The notes under the pieces: generated by a model
Told to the model about the DNA's origin: nothing
Database searches by the model: none
What the model saw: only the letters and a program-made list of their open reading frames with translations
Shown here: one piece after another, positions 1 through 9,985 of the stretch
Numbering within the stretch: position 1 is the first letter of the stretch
How the letters are laid out: each line of letters starts with the position of its first letter
Made by a program: the position numbers and the translations under genes
NCBI RefSeq assembly: GCF_004801405.1
Contig: NZ_SSOB01000004.1
Location: 186,001-250,000 of the forward strand
DNA from: Cohnella fermenti
GTDB taxonomy: Bacteria; Bacillota; Bacilli; Paenibacillales; Paenibacillaceae
Length of the DNA stretch: 64,000 nucleotides
Reading direction: 5' to 3'

Positions 1-1869
1 ACGACGGAGGTCGCTCTGGCCGAAGCGGCGGACCCGGCAGCATTGAGCGATTCCGAGCTCGCTGCCTACACGGCGCGTCTGAACGAGCTGGTCGCCGCGA
101 ACGATGAGGTTCTGGCGACGCTGGCAACGGCGACGGCGGATTACGTCAAGTCGACGGACTTCAATAACTCGTTCAACAGCAGCTTCAAGAACTTTCTGAC
201 CGATCCCAAGACGTACCGGATCGGCGACAAGAAGTTCTTGCGTATCCAGGTAAGCACGGTCTACAGCCTGAAGTTCACCGTCGACGGCCAGGAGGGCACG
301 ACGGTGAAGAAGATCGGCGAACCGGGAAGCGTTACGGCGGTCGTGTACGATTACGCGATTCCGAGCTTCGTCGAGCCGGTGCTTAGCGAAATTAGCTATG
401 ACACGGGCAACCGCATTATGACGCATGAGCAATACGTCGTCCTGAATCAGGATGCGACGGCGGACGACCGCGCGGAGTTGACGGCAGCGATCGCGACGGC
501 CGAGGCTGTAGAGACGAAGGACCAGGCGCTGACGCAGGCGATTGCGGATGCGAAGGCGGCGAACAATCTGCTGTCGCGCAAGGCAACGTTGGCGGCGTAC
601 GTGACGCGCCTGAACGAGCTGGTCGCCGCGAACGACAAGATTCTGGGGACACTGGCGACGGCGACCGCGGATTACGTCAAGTCGACGGATCTCAATAACT
701 CGTTCAACAGCAGCTTCAAGAACTTTTTGAGCAATGCCCAGACGTACCAGATCGACGACAAGAAGTATCTGCGTATCCAGGTGAGCACGGTCTACAGCCT
801 GAAGTTCACCGTTGACGGGCAAGAAGGCACGCCGGTGAAGTATGTCGGCGAATCGGGAAGCGTGACGGCGGTTGTGTACGATTATGCGATTCCGAGCTTC
901 GTCGAGCCGGTGCTTAGCGTAATTAGCTACAACACGGGCAGCCGTATCATGACGCACGAGCAATACGTCGTCCTGAACCAGGATGCGACGGAAGAAGCCC
1001 GCACGGCGCTGAAGAGCTCGATCGCGACCGCCGAGGCCATCGTCAATAAGAGCGACGCGTTGGGTCAAGCGCTGGCAGCGGCCAAGGATGCGGACAATCT
1101 GCTGTCTCGTCTGGCAACCTTGACGAGCGCGACGCAAGCCTTGAACAACGCCATCGCGGCCAACACGTCATCGACTCCGATCTCGACGACTCCGGTCGGC
1201 ACCGACACGACCGGAACGGATACGGAGGACACGACGGGTACCGATACGGATACGCAAGAGAACACGACAACGCCGGCGAATCCGAACAACGGCGGCGGCT
1301 CGACGACTCCTGCCGGCCCTCTGAAGGACATTCAGGGCAACTGGGCGCAAGCTTCCATCGAGCGCGCGGTTAATCTTAATCTCGTAACGGGGTACACGGA
1401 CGGCACGTTCAAGCCTAACGCGACGATCAACCGCGTCGAGTTCACGGCGATTATCGTTCGCGCCCTCGGCCTGCAGCCTGCCCAGAGCACGCTGGCGTTC
1501 GCGGACTCCGACAAGGTTCAGGCTTGGGCGAAGCAATACGTGCAGCAGGCGGTGGAAGCGGGGATCATTAACGGATTCGACGACCAGACCTTCCGTCCGT
1601 CGGCGAACATCTCGCGTGTGGAGCTGGCCGTTATGCTCGTTCGGGGATTGAAGCTGGAGCTCGAAGAAGGGGATCTCTCCTTCAAGGACGCTTCCGCCAT
1701 TCCGGCATGGGCCAAAGCGTATGTAGCGACGGCGGTGAAGTACGGATTGCTCCAAGGAAGCACGGACGGCTCCTTCAATCCGGCCAAGGAAGCGACTCGC
1801 GCCGAAGCGATTACGGTCGCTCTGCGGGCTGTCGACTTCCTGGCAGAGAAGGCAGCCGCCAACAGCTAG
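1..1869 (+). CDS. S-layer homology protein with two NEAT-like repeats (5' end missing)
   Basis: The reading frame is open from base 1, so the true start lies outside the window. Two near-identical repeats of about 190 residues follow one another, with cores at about 140-470 and 675-1010. Each has an SFNSSFKNFL segment, a beta-rich stretch and a conserved ITHEQYVVLN-like end (IMTHEQYVVLN). This layout resembles NEAT heme-binding domains, but that is inference. A Thr/Gly/Asp-rich linker at about 1165-1310 leads to three SLH domains (about 1321-1850), each with a recognisable G-(Y/F/S)-x-DG/DD-x-(T/S)F-x-P core. SLH domains anchor proteins to pyruvylated secondary cell-wall polymers, so this is a cell-surface protein. 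The SLH assignment is firm. A NEAT plus SLH protein would resemble the Bacillus heme-binding surface proteins. The gene ends just before a strong bidirectional terminator. Confidence 0.85.
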   Translation, partial: TTEVALAEAADPAALSDSELAAYTARLNELVAANDEVLATLATATADYVKSTDFNNSFNSSFKNFLTDPKTYRIGDKKFLRIQVSTVYSLKFTVDGQEGTTVKKIGEPGSVTAVVYDYAIPSFVEPVLSEISYDTGNRIMTHEQYVVLNQDATADDRAELTAAIATAEAVETKDQALTQAIADAKAANNLLSRKATLAAYVTRLNELVAANDKILGTLATATADYVKSTDLNNSFNSSFKNFLSNAQTYQIDDKKYLRIQVSTVYSLKFTVDGQEGTPVKYVGESGSVTAVVYDYAIPSFVEPVLSVISYNTGSRIMTHEQYVVLNQDATEEARTALKSSIATAEAIVNKSDALGQALAAAKDADNLLSRLATLTSATQALNNAIAANTSSTPISTTPVGTDTTGTDTEDTTGTDTDTQENTTTPANPNNGGGSTTPAGPLKDIQGNWAQASIERAVNLNLVTGYTDGTFKPNATINRVEFTAIIVRALGLQPAQSTLAFADSDKVQAWAKQYVQQAVEAGIINGFDDQTFRPSANISRVELAVMLVRGLKLELEEGDLSFKDASAIPAWAKAYVATAVKYGLLQGSTDGSFNPAKEATRAEAITVALRAVDFLAEKAAANS

Positions 1870-1893
1870 GTTGACCTAGACACGGCAATAAAG

Positions 1894-1935
1894 AAGGGGT
1901 CGCCCCCAAGTCATTCGACTTGGGGGCGACCCCTT
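1894..1935. terminator. Bidirectional terminator between S-layer gene and pepT
   Basis: A perfect 19-bp inverted repeat (left arm AAGGGGTCGCCCCCAAGTC) with a 4-base ATTC loop lies between two converging genes. The arms begin with AA and end with TT, which suits termination in both directions. Confidence 0.9.
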
Positions 1936-1953
1936 GCTCGTTGGCGCGTCCGC

Positions 1954-3207
1954 TTATGCCTTCGCCTCGAACCGCTTCGCCGTCTCGATGATGACGGCGA
2001 CGGCCTTCTCCATCACGTCGACGGAGGCGTATTCGTAGCGGCCGTGGTAGTTCTCGCCGCCGGTGAAGATGTTCGGCGTCGGCAGCCCCATGTAGCTGAG
2101 CTGCGAGCCGTCCGTGCCGCCGCGGATCGGAACCTCGAGCGGAGCGATGCCGAGGCCGACCATGGCCTCGCGGGCGACGTCGACGACTTCGCGCACCGGC
2201 TCGATTCGCTCCCTCATGTTATAGTAGCGATCCTTCAGCTCCAGCGTCAGGCGGCCGTCGTGCTTCTCGTTCAGCTCGGCGGCCAGCTTCGCCATGAACG
2301 CCTTGCGCGCTTCGAACTTCGTCCGGTCGTGATCCCGGATCAGGTAACTGAGCGTCGCTTCCTCGACGTCCCCGCTCGCGGAGTTCAGGTGGAAGAAGCC
2401 TTCGTAGCCTTCGGTGAACTCCGGCGCTTCGTCCGCCGGCATGCGGTTCTGGAACTCGAGCGCGATCTTCAGCGCGTTCACCATCTTGTTCTTGGCGGAG
2501 CCGGGGTGGACGTTCTTGCCCTTCACCGTCAGCTTGGCGCCGCAAGCGTTAAAGCTCTCGTACTGCAGCTCGCCGAGCGGGCCGCCGTCCATCGTGTAGG
2601 CGAACTTCGCGCCGAACGCCGCGACGTCGAACCGTTCCGGACCGCGGCCGATCTCCTCGTCCGGCGTGAAGGCGACGCGGAGCTTGCCGTGCTTGATCTC
2701 CGGATGGCGGATCAAGTGCTCCATCGCCGTCATGATCTCGGCGATGCCTGCCTTGTCGTCGGCGCCGAGCAAGGTCGTGCCGTCGGTCGTGATCAGCGTG
2801 TGGCCCTTGTAGCCGGCCAGCTCCGGGAACTCGCGAGGCGACAGAACGACGCCGAGCGCTTCGTTCAGCACGATATCCCCGCCGTCGTAGCTGTCCACGA
2901 CTTGGGGCTTCACGTCCTTGCCGGTCATGTCGGTCGCCGTGTCGACGTGGGCGAGGAAGCCGATGACCGGCACGTCCGCCTTGTCCGTGTTGGCCGGCAG
3001 GGTCGCCATCAGGTAGCCGTTCCCGTCGAGCGTCACGTCCGACAGGCCGATCTCCTTCAGCTCGGTCTCCAGCAGCCGCAGCAGATCCCACTGGCCCGGC
3101 GTGGACGGGCACGTCTCGCTGCTCTCGTCCGATTGCGTATCGATCGTCGCATAGGTCGTCAACCGCCGGATAAGGTCATCCTTTATCCTGATGAGGTTAT
3201 CCTTCAT
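1954..3207 (-). CDS. pepT: Peptidase T (tripeptide aminopeptidase)
   Basis: The 417-aa product belongs to the M20B family of zinc tripeptidases, which cut the N-terminal residue from tripeptides in the cytoplasm. The dinuclear-metal motifs are visible: HVDTA near the N-terminus, [18 protein letters not shown] and DGGPLGE, plus a C-terminal FTGGENYHG with the last metal histidine. Length is normal for PepT. The start at MKDNLIR is chosen because GGAGG lies about 13 bases upstream; a longer frame to 3267 has no such signal. It is a single gene, convergent with the S-layer gene and downstream of an AraC-type regulator on the same strand, with 92 bp between them. Confidence 0.95.
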   Translation of the reverse strand: MKDNLIRIKDDLIRRLTTYATIDTQSDESSETCPSTPGQWDLLRLLETELKEIGLSDVTLDGNGYLMATLPANTDKADVPVIGFLAHVDTATDMTGKDVKPQVVDSYDGGDIVLNEALGVVLSPREFPELAGYKGHTLITTDGTTLLGADDKAGIAEIMTAMEHLIRHPEIKHGKLRVAFTPDEEIGRGPERFDVAAFGAKFAYTMDGGPLGELQYESFNACGAKLTVKGKNVHPGSAKNKMVNALKIALEFQNRMPADEAPEFTEGYEGFFHLNSASGDVEEATLSYLIRDHDRTKFEARKAFMAKLAAELNEKHDGRLTLELKDRYYNMRERIEPVREVVDVAREAMVGLGIAPLEVPIRGGTDGSQLSYMGLPTPNIFTGGENYHGRYEYASVDVMEKAVAVIIETAKRFEAKA

Positions 3208-3299
3208 CGTATCTCCAACTCCTCCAGTCGCTCTTTCCTCTCTATTGTAGCTTTTCCGTCCGGCCAAGACAAAATCGTTATCCCCTCGCTAGTCCCGCT

Positions 3300-5630
3300 C
3301 TATTCCCTTGCGTTCCGCTCCCGATATTGCCCCGGCGTCATGCCCTCCTGCTTCCGGAACGAGCGGATGAAGTTCTGCGGATTGTTGTAGCGCAGGCGCG
3401 CCGCGATGTCCTTGATCGGCATGTCGGTGTCGGCCAGCCACTTCTTCGCCATGTTGAAGCGGTAGGCGGCCAGGTACTCGCTGAACGAGACGTTCGTCTC
3501 CTTGCGGAAAACACTGCTCAAATAGTTCCCGTTGTAATTAAGCCGGGACGCGCACTCCTCGAGCGACAGGTCGGTGTCGTAGTGCTTCTGGACGAGGTCG
3601 ATGATCTTCTCCGAGATGTTCTGGTACTGCGACGATTGCCGGTCCGCGAACACGCGCAGCATCGGCTGGATCGCGCTGTGCCAGAACCAGCCCTCGATGT
3701 CCGGCACGGTGCCGAGGCCGATCATCTCCTCGTAGAGCGTTCCCTGCCCTTGGCTTAGCTTGCCGATGCCGATGCCGGACTCCTGCGTGACCATGATCAG
3801 GCTGTTGAGCAGGCGGGCCAGCGGGATCTGATATTCCTGCGGCGTCATCTCCTCGGCGAACACCTTGCTCATGAAGACGCCGAGCGCTTCGCGGGCCTTG
3901 TCCGCGTCCGCCAGCTTGATGGCGTCGATCAGCTCGCTCTCCGAGTGGGCCGGATAGTTGATTCGCACGTAGTGCTTGCCGGAGTTGAGCTGCTCGTATT
4001 GGACAACGATGCCTTCGCCGAGCTTCAGCCGGTGCTTCAAGGCGTCGAGCCCTTCCCGGTAGGCGATCGGAAGCTGCTTGATCGACTCGAACGGCAGGCT
4101 CATGCCGATGCTGACGGACAGGCCGAGGAAGCTGCGGATCTGGCTCTGAAGATGCTCGGTGACGCTGTACAGCTCGGCGTTAAACGATCCGCGCTCGGCG
4201 TCCGGGCTGCCGTACAGCAGCACGACCGTCTGGTCGATCGCGACGGGATCGAACCGGCGGTCCGGCGGAAGCAACTCTTCGATCATGTTGTGCACGGCGA
4301 ACAGAAGCAGATCGACGTCCCTGCGTTCGTAGCGGGTCTGCTCGAGCGAATCGAGCTGCAGCGTCATGACCGCCATCTGCCGCCACTCGCCGAGCCGGTC
4401 GCCGCACCCGAACCCGGAGAGCCGCGCGGTCAGCTCGCTCAGCTTCGTCTGCCCCTGGTAGGCGCGAACGAGGTAGAACGTCCGGGCTTGCTTCAGGTGT
4501 TGGCGGGCCTGATCCTCGAGCAGCGAGTTGGATTGGAAAAGCCGGCTGAACTGCTCTCCGATCATCTGGAACTCGTCTGCTCTCCTCCGCTTCGTCTCCG
4601 GCAGGCGCTCGTTGATCATCCGGAGCAGCTTCTCGATTGGCGAGTACATTCTCCGAGAACCGAACCAGGCGAGCAGCGTCGTGAGCAGCAGAATAAACAG
4701 GCAGACGCCGAGCGTGTACAAGCCGATCTTGTTCGACTCGCGGGTCAGGCTGGAGATCGAGGTGAGCGACAGGTACGTCCAGCCGTTGTAGGGCGACTTG
4801 TAATAGCTCACCGCGTAGGAACGGTCGTTCACCCGGGCCTGGAACTGGCCGGAAGGGGACGACAGGCGGGCCGTGTCGTCGAACCCTGCGGCAGCGGCCG
4901 GCTGCCCGATCAGCTCGCGGCTCGGATGCAGCAGAATGCGGTAGCTCTCGTCGAGCACCATGATTGTGTCCGAGGCGTTCGATTCCGCCTGCTCGTTCCG
5001 TTCCAGTTGAAGCTGCGCCTGCAGGCTGCAGGCCGGAATGTTCGCCATGACGAGGCCGTACGGCGTAAGACCGGTGATCGGAAGCTTCTTCACCAGGCTG
5101 ATGCTGTACGGGCAGATCGCGCCGCTTGCGCTCTCCTCGCTGTAGAACCAGACGGAAGGGTTCAGCGTCCAGGATGCCCCCTCCGGCTCATGAATGATCG
5201 TGGACAACTGCTCGTTATACTCGTAATCGCTGAAGCGGTAGACACCGGAATTTTTGACCAGCCAATCGTTCTTCTCGTTCACGAGCACGACATCCTCAAG
5301 CTTCGTATCGAACGTCTGCATGTGCCTCAGCTCGTTGCGCAGATTGTCAACCAACTTGAAATCGCTTACAGTTAAGGGGCTATTCAGCGCACTCTTGAGT
5401 ACCGTCGAATTGATGACCTGGTTAAGCGTATGATTGACAGTCGTCAGAATTTGCTCTACATTGGCATTTATCTGAGATAGAAGCTGTAATTTCCCTTGGT
5501 TTACATGTTTTTGAATTTCTCTCGAGGATGTCGCGTAGGAGAAGTACCCGATGAACAGAACCGGCAGCATGCTGAGCAGACATCCGAAGATGGTCATCTT
5601 GGTCAGATAACTGAGAGAGCGCATGGACAT
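3300..5630 (-). CDS. Membrane-bound AraC-family transcriptional regulator
   Basis: The 776-aa protein has an N-terminal membrane segment (about 10-35), a long extracytoplasmic sensor region (about 36-295), a second membrane segment (LYTLGVCLFILLLTTLLAWF, about 300-320), a cytoplasmic middle region, and a C-terminal double helix-turn-helix AraC domain (about 675-775, with LSLEECASRL and MPIKDIAARL). Such one-component regulators are common in Paenibacillus next to sugar transporters and activate them when a ligand is sensed outside the cell. The GAAGGTGG-like site AAGGTGG lies just upstream of the ATG at 5630. The gene is divergent from the binding-protein gene at 5757, which is its likely target. 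The substrate cannot be told from sequence. Confidence 0.88.
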   Translation of the reverse strand: MSMRSLSYLTKMTIFGCLLSMLPVLFIGYFSYATSSREIQKHVNQGKLQLLSQINANVEQILTTVNHTLNQVINSTVLKSALNSPLTVSDFKLVDNLRNELRHMQTFDTKLEDVVLVNEKNDWLVKNSGVYRFSDYEYNEQLSTIIHEPEGASWTLNPSVWFYSEESASGAICPYSISLVKKLPITGLTPYGLVMANIPACSLQAQLQLERNEQAESNASDTIMVLDESYRILLHPSRELIGQPAAAAGFDDTARLSSPSGQFQARVNDRSYAVSYYKSPYNGWTYLSLTSISSLTRESNKIGLYTLGVCLFILLLTTLLAWFGSRRMYSPIEKLLRMINERLPETKRRRADEFQMIGEQFSRLFQSNSLLEDQARQHLKQARTFYLVRAYQGQTKLSELTARLSGFGCGDRLGEWRQMAVMTLQLDSLEQTRYERRDVDLLLFAVHNMIEELLPPDRRFDPVAIDQTVVLLYGSPDAERGSFNAELYSVTEHLQSQIRSFLGLSVSIGMSLPFESIKQLPIAYREGLDALKHRLKLGEGIVVQYEQLNSGKHYVRINYPAHSESELIDAIKLADADKAREALGVFMSKVFAEEMTPQEYQIPLARLLNSLIMVTQESGIGIGKLSQGQGTLYEEMIGLGTVPDIEGWFWHSAIQPMLRVFADRQSSQYQNISEKIIDLVQKHYDTDLSLEECASRLNYNGNYLSSVFRKETNVSFSEYLAAYRFNMAKKWLADTDMPIKDIAARLRYNNPQNFIRSFRKQEGMTPGQYRERNARE

Positions 5631-5700
5631 CTACCACCTTGGCTTGCGAATGGGATTGCGAAGATTCTCCTATTGTAGGCCAGAGGCGGGCACAGGGACA

Positions 5701-5727
5701 ATAATCATCACGCGAATCGATAATCAT
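5701..5727. promoter_or_regulatory. Direct repeat in divergent promoter, possible AraC operator
   Basis: ATAATCAT occurs at 5701-5708 and again at 5720-5727, 19 bp apart start to start. It lies in the 126-bp gap between the AraC regulator and the transporter binding protein. AraC-family proteins often bind direct repeats about two helical turns apart, so this is a candidate operator. No binding data can be inferred. Confidence 0.35.
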
Positions 5728-5756
5728 TTTAACAGATTCAAGGGGGCAGAAGCGGC

Positions 5757-7259
5757 ATGAGAGGACGTACGGTTCGCATGGCGTGGGCGTTGGTTGGGTT
5801 CGGGGCGATGCTGATGGCGCTGTCGGCTTGCTCCTCCGCCTCGACCGCGAAGCAGGGGCAGGAGGAGAACGCGCGGCCGGTTCTGACGGTGATGGCCCCG
5901 CTGCACTTCCCCAATACGCCGGACGCCGGGCTCGTCGACAAGCTGGAGGAGCTGACCGGGACGACGCTGTCGATCGAATGGGTGCGGGACGAGATCTATA
6001 CGGACAAGATGAACACGGCGCTGACGACGAATTCGCTCAAGAAGGCGACGTTCGCGAAGTATACGGACTATATTCTGATGAAAAACTCGATTCGTTCCGG
6101 GGCGTTCTGGGAGATCGGCCCGTATCTGGACGATTATCCGAACTTGAAGCGGCTGGACGAGGACATTCTGAAGCAGACGGCGGTGGACGGCAAGATTTAC
6201 GGCCTCTACACGGAGCGGCCGTCCTCGCGGCAAGGAATCATCCTGCGCGAGGATTGGCTGGATGCGCTCGGGCTGAAGAAGCCGGAGACGATCGACGGCC
6301 TGTACGAGGTGCTGCGGCAATTCACGAACGGGGACCCGGACGGCAACGGCCTCAGCGACACGATCGGGCTGACCGATCGGGACGATCTCGTGTTCGGCGC
6401 GTTCAAGACGCTCAGCTCGTACTTCGGGACACCGAACGATTGGGCTGTGGAGGGGCGCCGCTTCGTGCCGGAGTTCGAGACGCAAGGCTATATGGACACG
6501 ATGAACTTCATGCGGAAGCTGTACGACGAGAAGCTGATCAACGCCGACTTCGCGATTACGAGCAAGGACGTGCAGCGCAACCTGCTCATTCGCGGCAAGG
6601 CGGGGGCGTATATCGGCAGCATGTCCGACGTGGCCCGGCTCGCATCGGAGGCGAGGCGGATCAACCCGGACGCAAGGTTCACGCTGGTGAACCGAATCGA
6701 AGGGACGGACGGCTACAAGGTGTGGTCGATCCCGAACTTCAACGGGCTGTACCTGTTCTCGAAGACGGCAATCCGCACGGAGGAGGAGCTGCGCGAGATT
6801 CTGGCGTTCTTCGACCGGACGATGGATGCCGACGTCGCCAATCTGATGCGCTACGGAATCGAAGGGCGGCATTACGAGCTGGAGGGGGGCGAGATTTATT
6901 TGCCCGAGGAGAGCTCGCAGCTTCGCGTCGACGAGGTGGCCTCGCTCTATACGCTGATGATCGCCGACCTCAGCAACCCTAACGTGATGAAGGTGGCCGA
7001 GCAGGAGGAGCTGTCGGAGCTGGCCGACCGGCTCATCGAGGACAACGAGAAGTTCATCGTTCGCGACCCGACTGTCGGGCTGGAGTCTCCGTACTACGAC
7101 CAGTACGGCGTCGAGCTGTCCAAGATCGTCACCGACGCGACGTACAACTATATTCTCGGCCGCCTGGACGAGGACGGCTTCCGCAAGGAGATCGCCAAGT
7201 GGCGCGCGAACGGCGGCGACAAAATCATCGCCGAGTACGAGGCGGCCTACTTCGGGTAG
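5757..7259 (+). CDS. Extracellular solute-binding lipoprotein (LplA-like)
   Basis: The 500-aa product has a lipoprotein signal peptide ending in the lipobox LSAC (Cys about residue 23), so it should be tethered outside the membrane. The body matches family-1 type carbohydrate-binding proteins of the Lpl/Yes group, with FWEIGPYLDDYPNL and NGDPDGNGLSDTIGL. It is a clear paralog of the next binding protein at 8308, sharing FWEIGPYL, DPDG(N/D)G, GAFKTL and YIGSM in the same order. AGGGGGC lies upstream of the ATG. It is separated from the second copy by about 1 kb of repeats and a hairpin, so it may be transcribed alone under the divergent AraC regulator. The ligand is unknown. Confidence 0.9.
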   Translation: MRGRTVRMAWALVGFGAMLMALSACSSASTAKQGQEENARPVLTVMAPLHFPNTPDAGLVDKLEELTGTTLSIEWVRDEIYTDKMNTALTTNSLKKATFAKYTDYILMKNSIRSGAFWEIGPYLDDYPNLKRLDEDILKQTAVDGKIYGLYTERPSSRQGIILREDWLDALGLKKPETIDGLYEVLRQFTNGDPDGNGLSDTIGLTDRDDLVFGAFKTLSSYFGTPNDWAVEGRRFVPEFETQGYMDTMNFMRKLYDEKLINADFAITSKDVQRNLLIRGKAGAYIGSMSDVARLASEARRINPDARFTLVNRIEGTDGYKVWSIPNFNGLYLFSKTAIRTEEELREILAFFDRTMDADVANLMRYGIEGRHYELEGGEIYLPEESSQLRVDEVASLYTLMIADLSNPNVMKVAEQEELSELADRLIEDNEKFIVRDPTVGLESPYYDQYGVELSKIVTDATYNYILGRLDEDGFRKEIAKWRANGGDKIIAEYEAAYFG

Positions 7260-7285
7260 GAGGCTGCTGCCGGCCAAGCGGCCTC

Positions 7286-7314
7286 GCCCCGTCAGGGAAG
7301 TGACCTGACGGGGC
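7286..7314 (+). terminator. Hairpin after first binding-protein gene
   Basis: A perfect 11-bp stem GCCCCGTCAGG / CCTGACGGGGC with a 7-base loop begins 27 bp after the stop codon. There is no T-run, so termination is likely but unproven. Confidence 0.55.
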
Positions 7315-8307
7315 GGCTCGTCGCGACGCTGCTCGCGCCTCCGGCCCGCCGGATTTTGCGATTTTATGTGATTTTTCACATTCATCGGCCGGAATGAGCG
7401 GGAATCGGGGCGTTTTATGTGATTTATCGCATATATGCGGCAACTCGAGCCGGAAATTTCTCCATGTATGCTATTTTTCACATAGAATCGCCCAACCTGC
7501 CCATTATCGCGCTGCACGAATGTGAAATTTCGCATAAATTCCTGATAGCTGGCGGGGTGGGGGTGGCTTGGGCGGCGGTATCCTTTAAATAGGGCAGCCC
7601 CCCTATCCTTCCCGCTGTTCCCCCACCGAACCGTTATCCCTTCCAATCAGAACGGGCCGTCGTTGGCCCAATCTGAGGCGCGGGGATAACGGTCTCATTG
7701 GCATTAGTATTAGTGTCCGCCGCCGATTGGTCGCCCATGTGCGCAGTTTGGTTACTCATCTACCTCCATCATGCCCGCTCGGACGCCCGCACTTGAGTAA
7801 CCACCACGACTCATCTCGGTCCCTCTGCCCGCCAATCGCCGCTTCGGTTGAGTCGTGGTGACTCATCTCAGTCCCTCCGCCCGCCAATCGCCGCTTTGGT
7901 TGAGTCGTGGTGACTCATCTCAGTCCCTCCGCCCGCCCAATGCCGCTTCGGTTGGGTCGTGGTTACTCTTTTGGTCGTGTTCGCTCCGATGTTGGCCAAT
8001 GTGCGCACCCAGACTACCTTCTTCGATGATACGGCGGCGGATGGCGGACATGCAGGCGGTTTGGTTGCTCTCTTGGCCCATGTCGAGGAGCCTCTCCATT
8101 CATGACGCCTACGATCCACCTACGCTTATAATCCCCCTACGCCTACGATCCGCGCCCGCCTATCATCCGCCCCTGCGAATAATCATCTTCTCACATCCCG
8201 CCGGAGACGGCCCTATTCTAACGCAATGATTGTATCGGTAACTCGCGACGCGGCGTATTGTGGATTCCGTAGCAACCAATCCAACCGTAAAGATGGAGGT
8301 CACCGGT
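7315..8307. other. Repeat-rich intergenic region, no gene seen
   Basis: About 1 kb with no credible coding frame. Four imperfect copies of a short element built on TATGTGA-TTTTT-CACATA (or its complement) lie at about 7360-7545, and a 52-bp tandem repeat lies at 7750-7970. The end of the region must hold the promoter for the binding protein at 8308. Confidence 0.7.
7750..7975. repeat. 52-bp tandem repeat block, three A-type units plus one B-type unit
   Basis: Units beginning GACTCATCTC start at 7808, 7860 and 7912, exactly 52 bp apart. They carry a GAGTCGTGGTGACTC-type palindromic junction. A diverged unit at about 7750-7803 (with CATCATGCCCGCTCGGACG) corresponds to the B half of the 104-bp repeat at 16260. 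Confidence 0.85.
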
Positions 8308-9879
8308 ATGAAGGGTAAGGGCAAGGTACCAACGATCGCGCTCAGCATGGCTTTGGTGGCGGGGGCGCTCGCAGGCTGCGGGAGCAACAACAACGATAAA
8401 GAGGCAACCTCGCCGTCCGCCAGCCAGTCGCCGTCCGCCAGCGGAAGCGCGAGCCAGGCTCCCGCGTCGGAGACGCCCAAGGAGACGAAGCCGACGGAGA
8501 TCACGATTATGCTTCCGCTGAACACGTCGGAGACGCCGCCCGACACGATCAAGAACGAAGTCGAGAAGCTGACGAACACGAAGCTGACCTATCAGTTCTT
8601 CCCGGCGGATACGTACGAGGAGAAGCTGAACGCATCGCTCGCAACCGGATCGCTGCCGGAGGTGACGTACCTGAAGAATCAGGCGACCTTCATTCAGATG
8701 AAGGGAGCGATCCGCGACGGCCAGTTCTGGGAGATCGGGCCGTATCTGAAGGACTTCCCGAGCCTGAGCAAGCTGAAGGAGCAGATTCTGAACAACACGA
8801 AGGTCGACGGCAAGCTGTACTCGCTTTACATCGGAAGGCCGCTCGCCCGCCAAGGGCTTATCTACCGCAAGGATTGGGCGGACAAGCTCGGACTCTCCGC
8901 TCCGCAGACGGTCGCCGATGTCGTCGCCATGGCGAAGGCGTTCACCGAGAACGACCCGGACGGCGACGGCCAAGCGAACACGATCGGCCTGGCGGACCGC
9001 AACGATCTCGTCTACGGGGCGTTCAAGACGCTTGCGTCCTGGCTCGGAACGCCGAACAACTGGGGCGAGCAGGACGGCCAGCTTCTGCCCGAATTCATGT
9101 TCCCGCAGTACATCGCTTCGATGGACGTCATGAAGGAGATTCGCGACGCCAAGGCGATGAACCAGGACTTCGCCGCAACGAGCAAAACCGATCAGGTCAA
9201 GCTGTTCACGAGCGGCCAAGCCGGCCTCTACATCGGCTCGATGGCCGACGTCGATTCGCTGAACAAGGACCTCGTCAAGAACGTGCCAACCGCCGTCGTC
9301 GAGACGCAAGCTCTGATCAAGGGGCCGAACGGCGAGCTGTCCACCTGGGCGATTCCCGGCTACAACAATGTCATCCTGTTCCCGAAGAGCGCGATCAAGG
9401 ACGAAGCGGAGCTTAAGGGCGTGCTCGCCTTCTTCGACCAGATGATGACGCCGGAGGTCGCGAACGTCATGTATTGGGGAATCGAAGGCACCCACTACAC
9501 CGTCGTCGACGGCAAGGCGAAGGCTTCCGACAACAAGGAGCTGACGGAGCGCGAGGTGAAGGGCTTCAAGGACAGCGTCATCGGCGAATCCGACACGAAC
9601 GGCATGTACGAAGGCTACTACACGCTCGAAGCCCGCATTCACGCCGAACAGTTCACGCTCGAGAACGAGAAGATCGCGATCAACGACCCGGCGGCCGCAC
9701 TGGATTCGGCTACCTACAACGAGAAGGGCACCGAGCTCGCGAGCATCATCACCGATGCCACCTACAAGTATATCTACGGCAAGCTCGACAAGGCCGGCTT
9801 CGAGAAGGAGATCGACACCTGGAAGAGCCGCGGCGGGGACAAGATCATCGAAGAGATCAACGCAGCGAACCACCAATAA
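8308..9879 (+). CDS. Extracellular solute-binding lipoprotein, paralog of the one at 5757
   Basis: The 523-aa product has a signal peptide and the lipobox LAGC (Cys about residue 24), followed by a Ser/Ala/Pro-rich linker and a family-1 type binding-protein fold. The start is set at the ATG 8308 because GGAGGT sits 7 bases upstream; the frame extends upstream to 8260 without a good site. It heads an operon with two permeases (9986, 10959). An ATPase gene is absent, so a shared MsmX-type ATPase probably energises the transporter. A stem-loop after the gene may keep binding-protein mRNA in excess of permease mRNA. The sugar is not identifiable. Confidence 0.92.
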   Translation: MKGKGKVPTIALSMALVAGALAGCGSNNNDKEATSPSASQSPSASGSASQAPASETPKETKPTEITIMLPLNTSETPPDTIKNEVEKLTNTKLTYQFFPADTYEEKLNASLATGSLPEVTYLKNQATFIQMKGAIRDGQFWEIGPYLKDFPSLSKLKEQILNNTKVDGKLYSLYIGRPLARQGLIYRKDWADKLGLSAPQTVADVVAMAKAFTENDPDGDGQANTIGLADRNDLVYGAFKTLASWLGTPNNWGEQDGQLLPEFMFPQYIASMDVMKEIRDAKAMNQDFAATSKTDQVKLFTSGQAGLYIGSMADVDSLNKDLVKNVPTAVVETQALIKGPNGELSTWAIPGYNNVILFPKSAIKDEAELKGVLAFFDQMMTPEVANVMYWGIEGTHYTVVDGKAKASDNKELTEREVKGFKDSVIGESDTNGMYEGYYTLEARIHAEQFTLENEKIAINDPAAALDSATYNEKGTELASIITDATYKYIYGKLDKAGFEKEIDTWKSRGGDKIIEEINAANHQ

Positions 9880-9895
9880 GATAACGCGTTCAACC

Positions 9896-9952
9896 GGAGA
9901 GCCGCCGTCGCCGGGCCCGTCCTGCGGGCCCAAGCAAGGAGGCGGCTTCTCC
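9896..9952 (+). other. Intercistronic stem-loop between binding protein and permease
   Basis: GGAGAGCCGCC at 9896 pairs with GGCGGCTTCTCC ending at 9952, enclosing a second GGGCCC-type hairpin. Such hairpins between binding-protein and permease genes commonly act as partial terminators or protect the upstream mRNA. Confidence 0.6.
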
Positions 9953-9985
9953 GGCCCGCGCGGCGCGGAGAGGGAGAGATAGACG

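Noticed and set aside
5724..7646. 640-codon minus-strand frame opposite the first binding protein
   Set aside because: Shadow frame extending into repeat-rich DNA; no domains.
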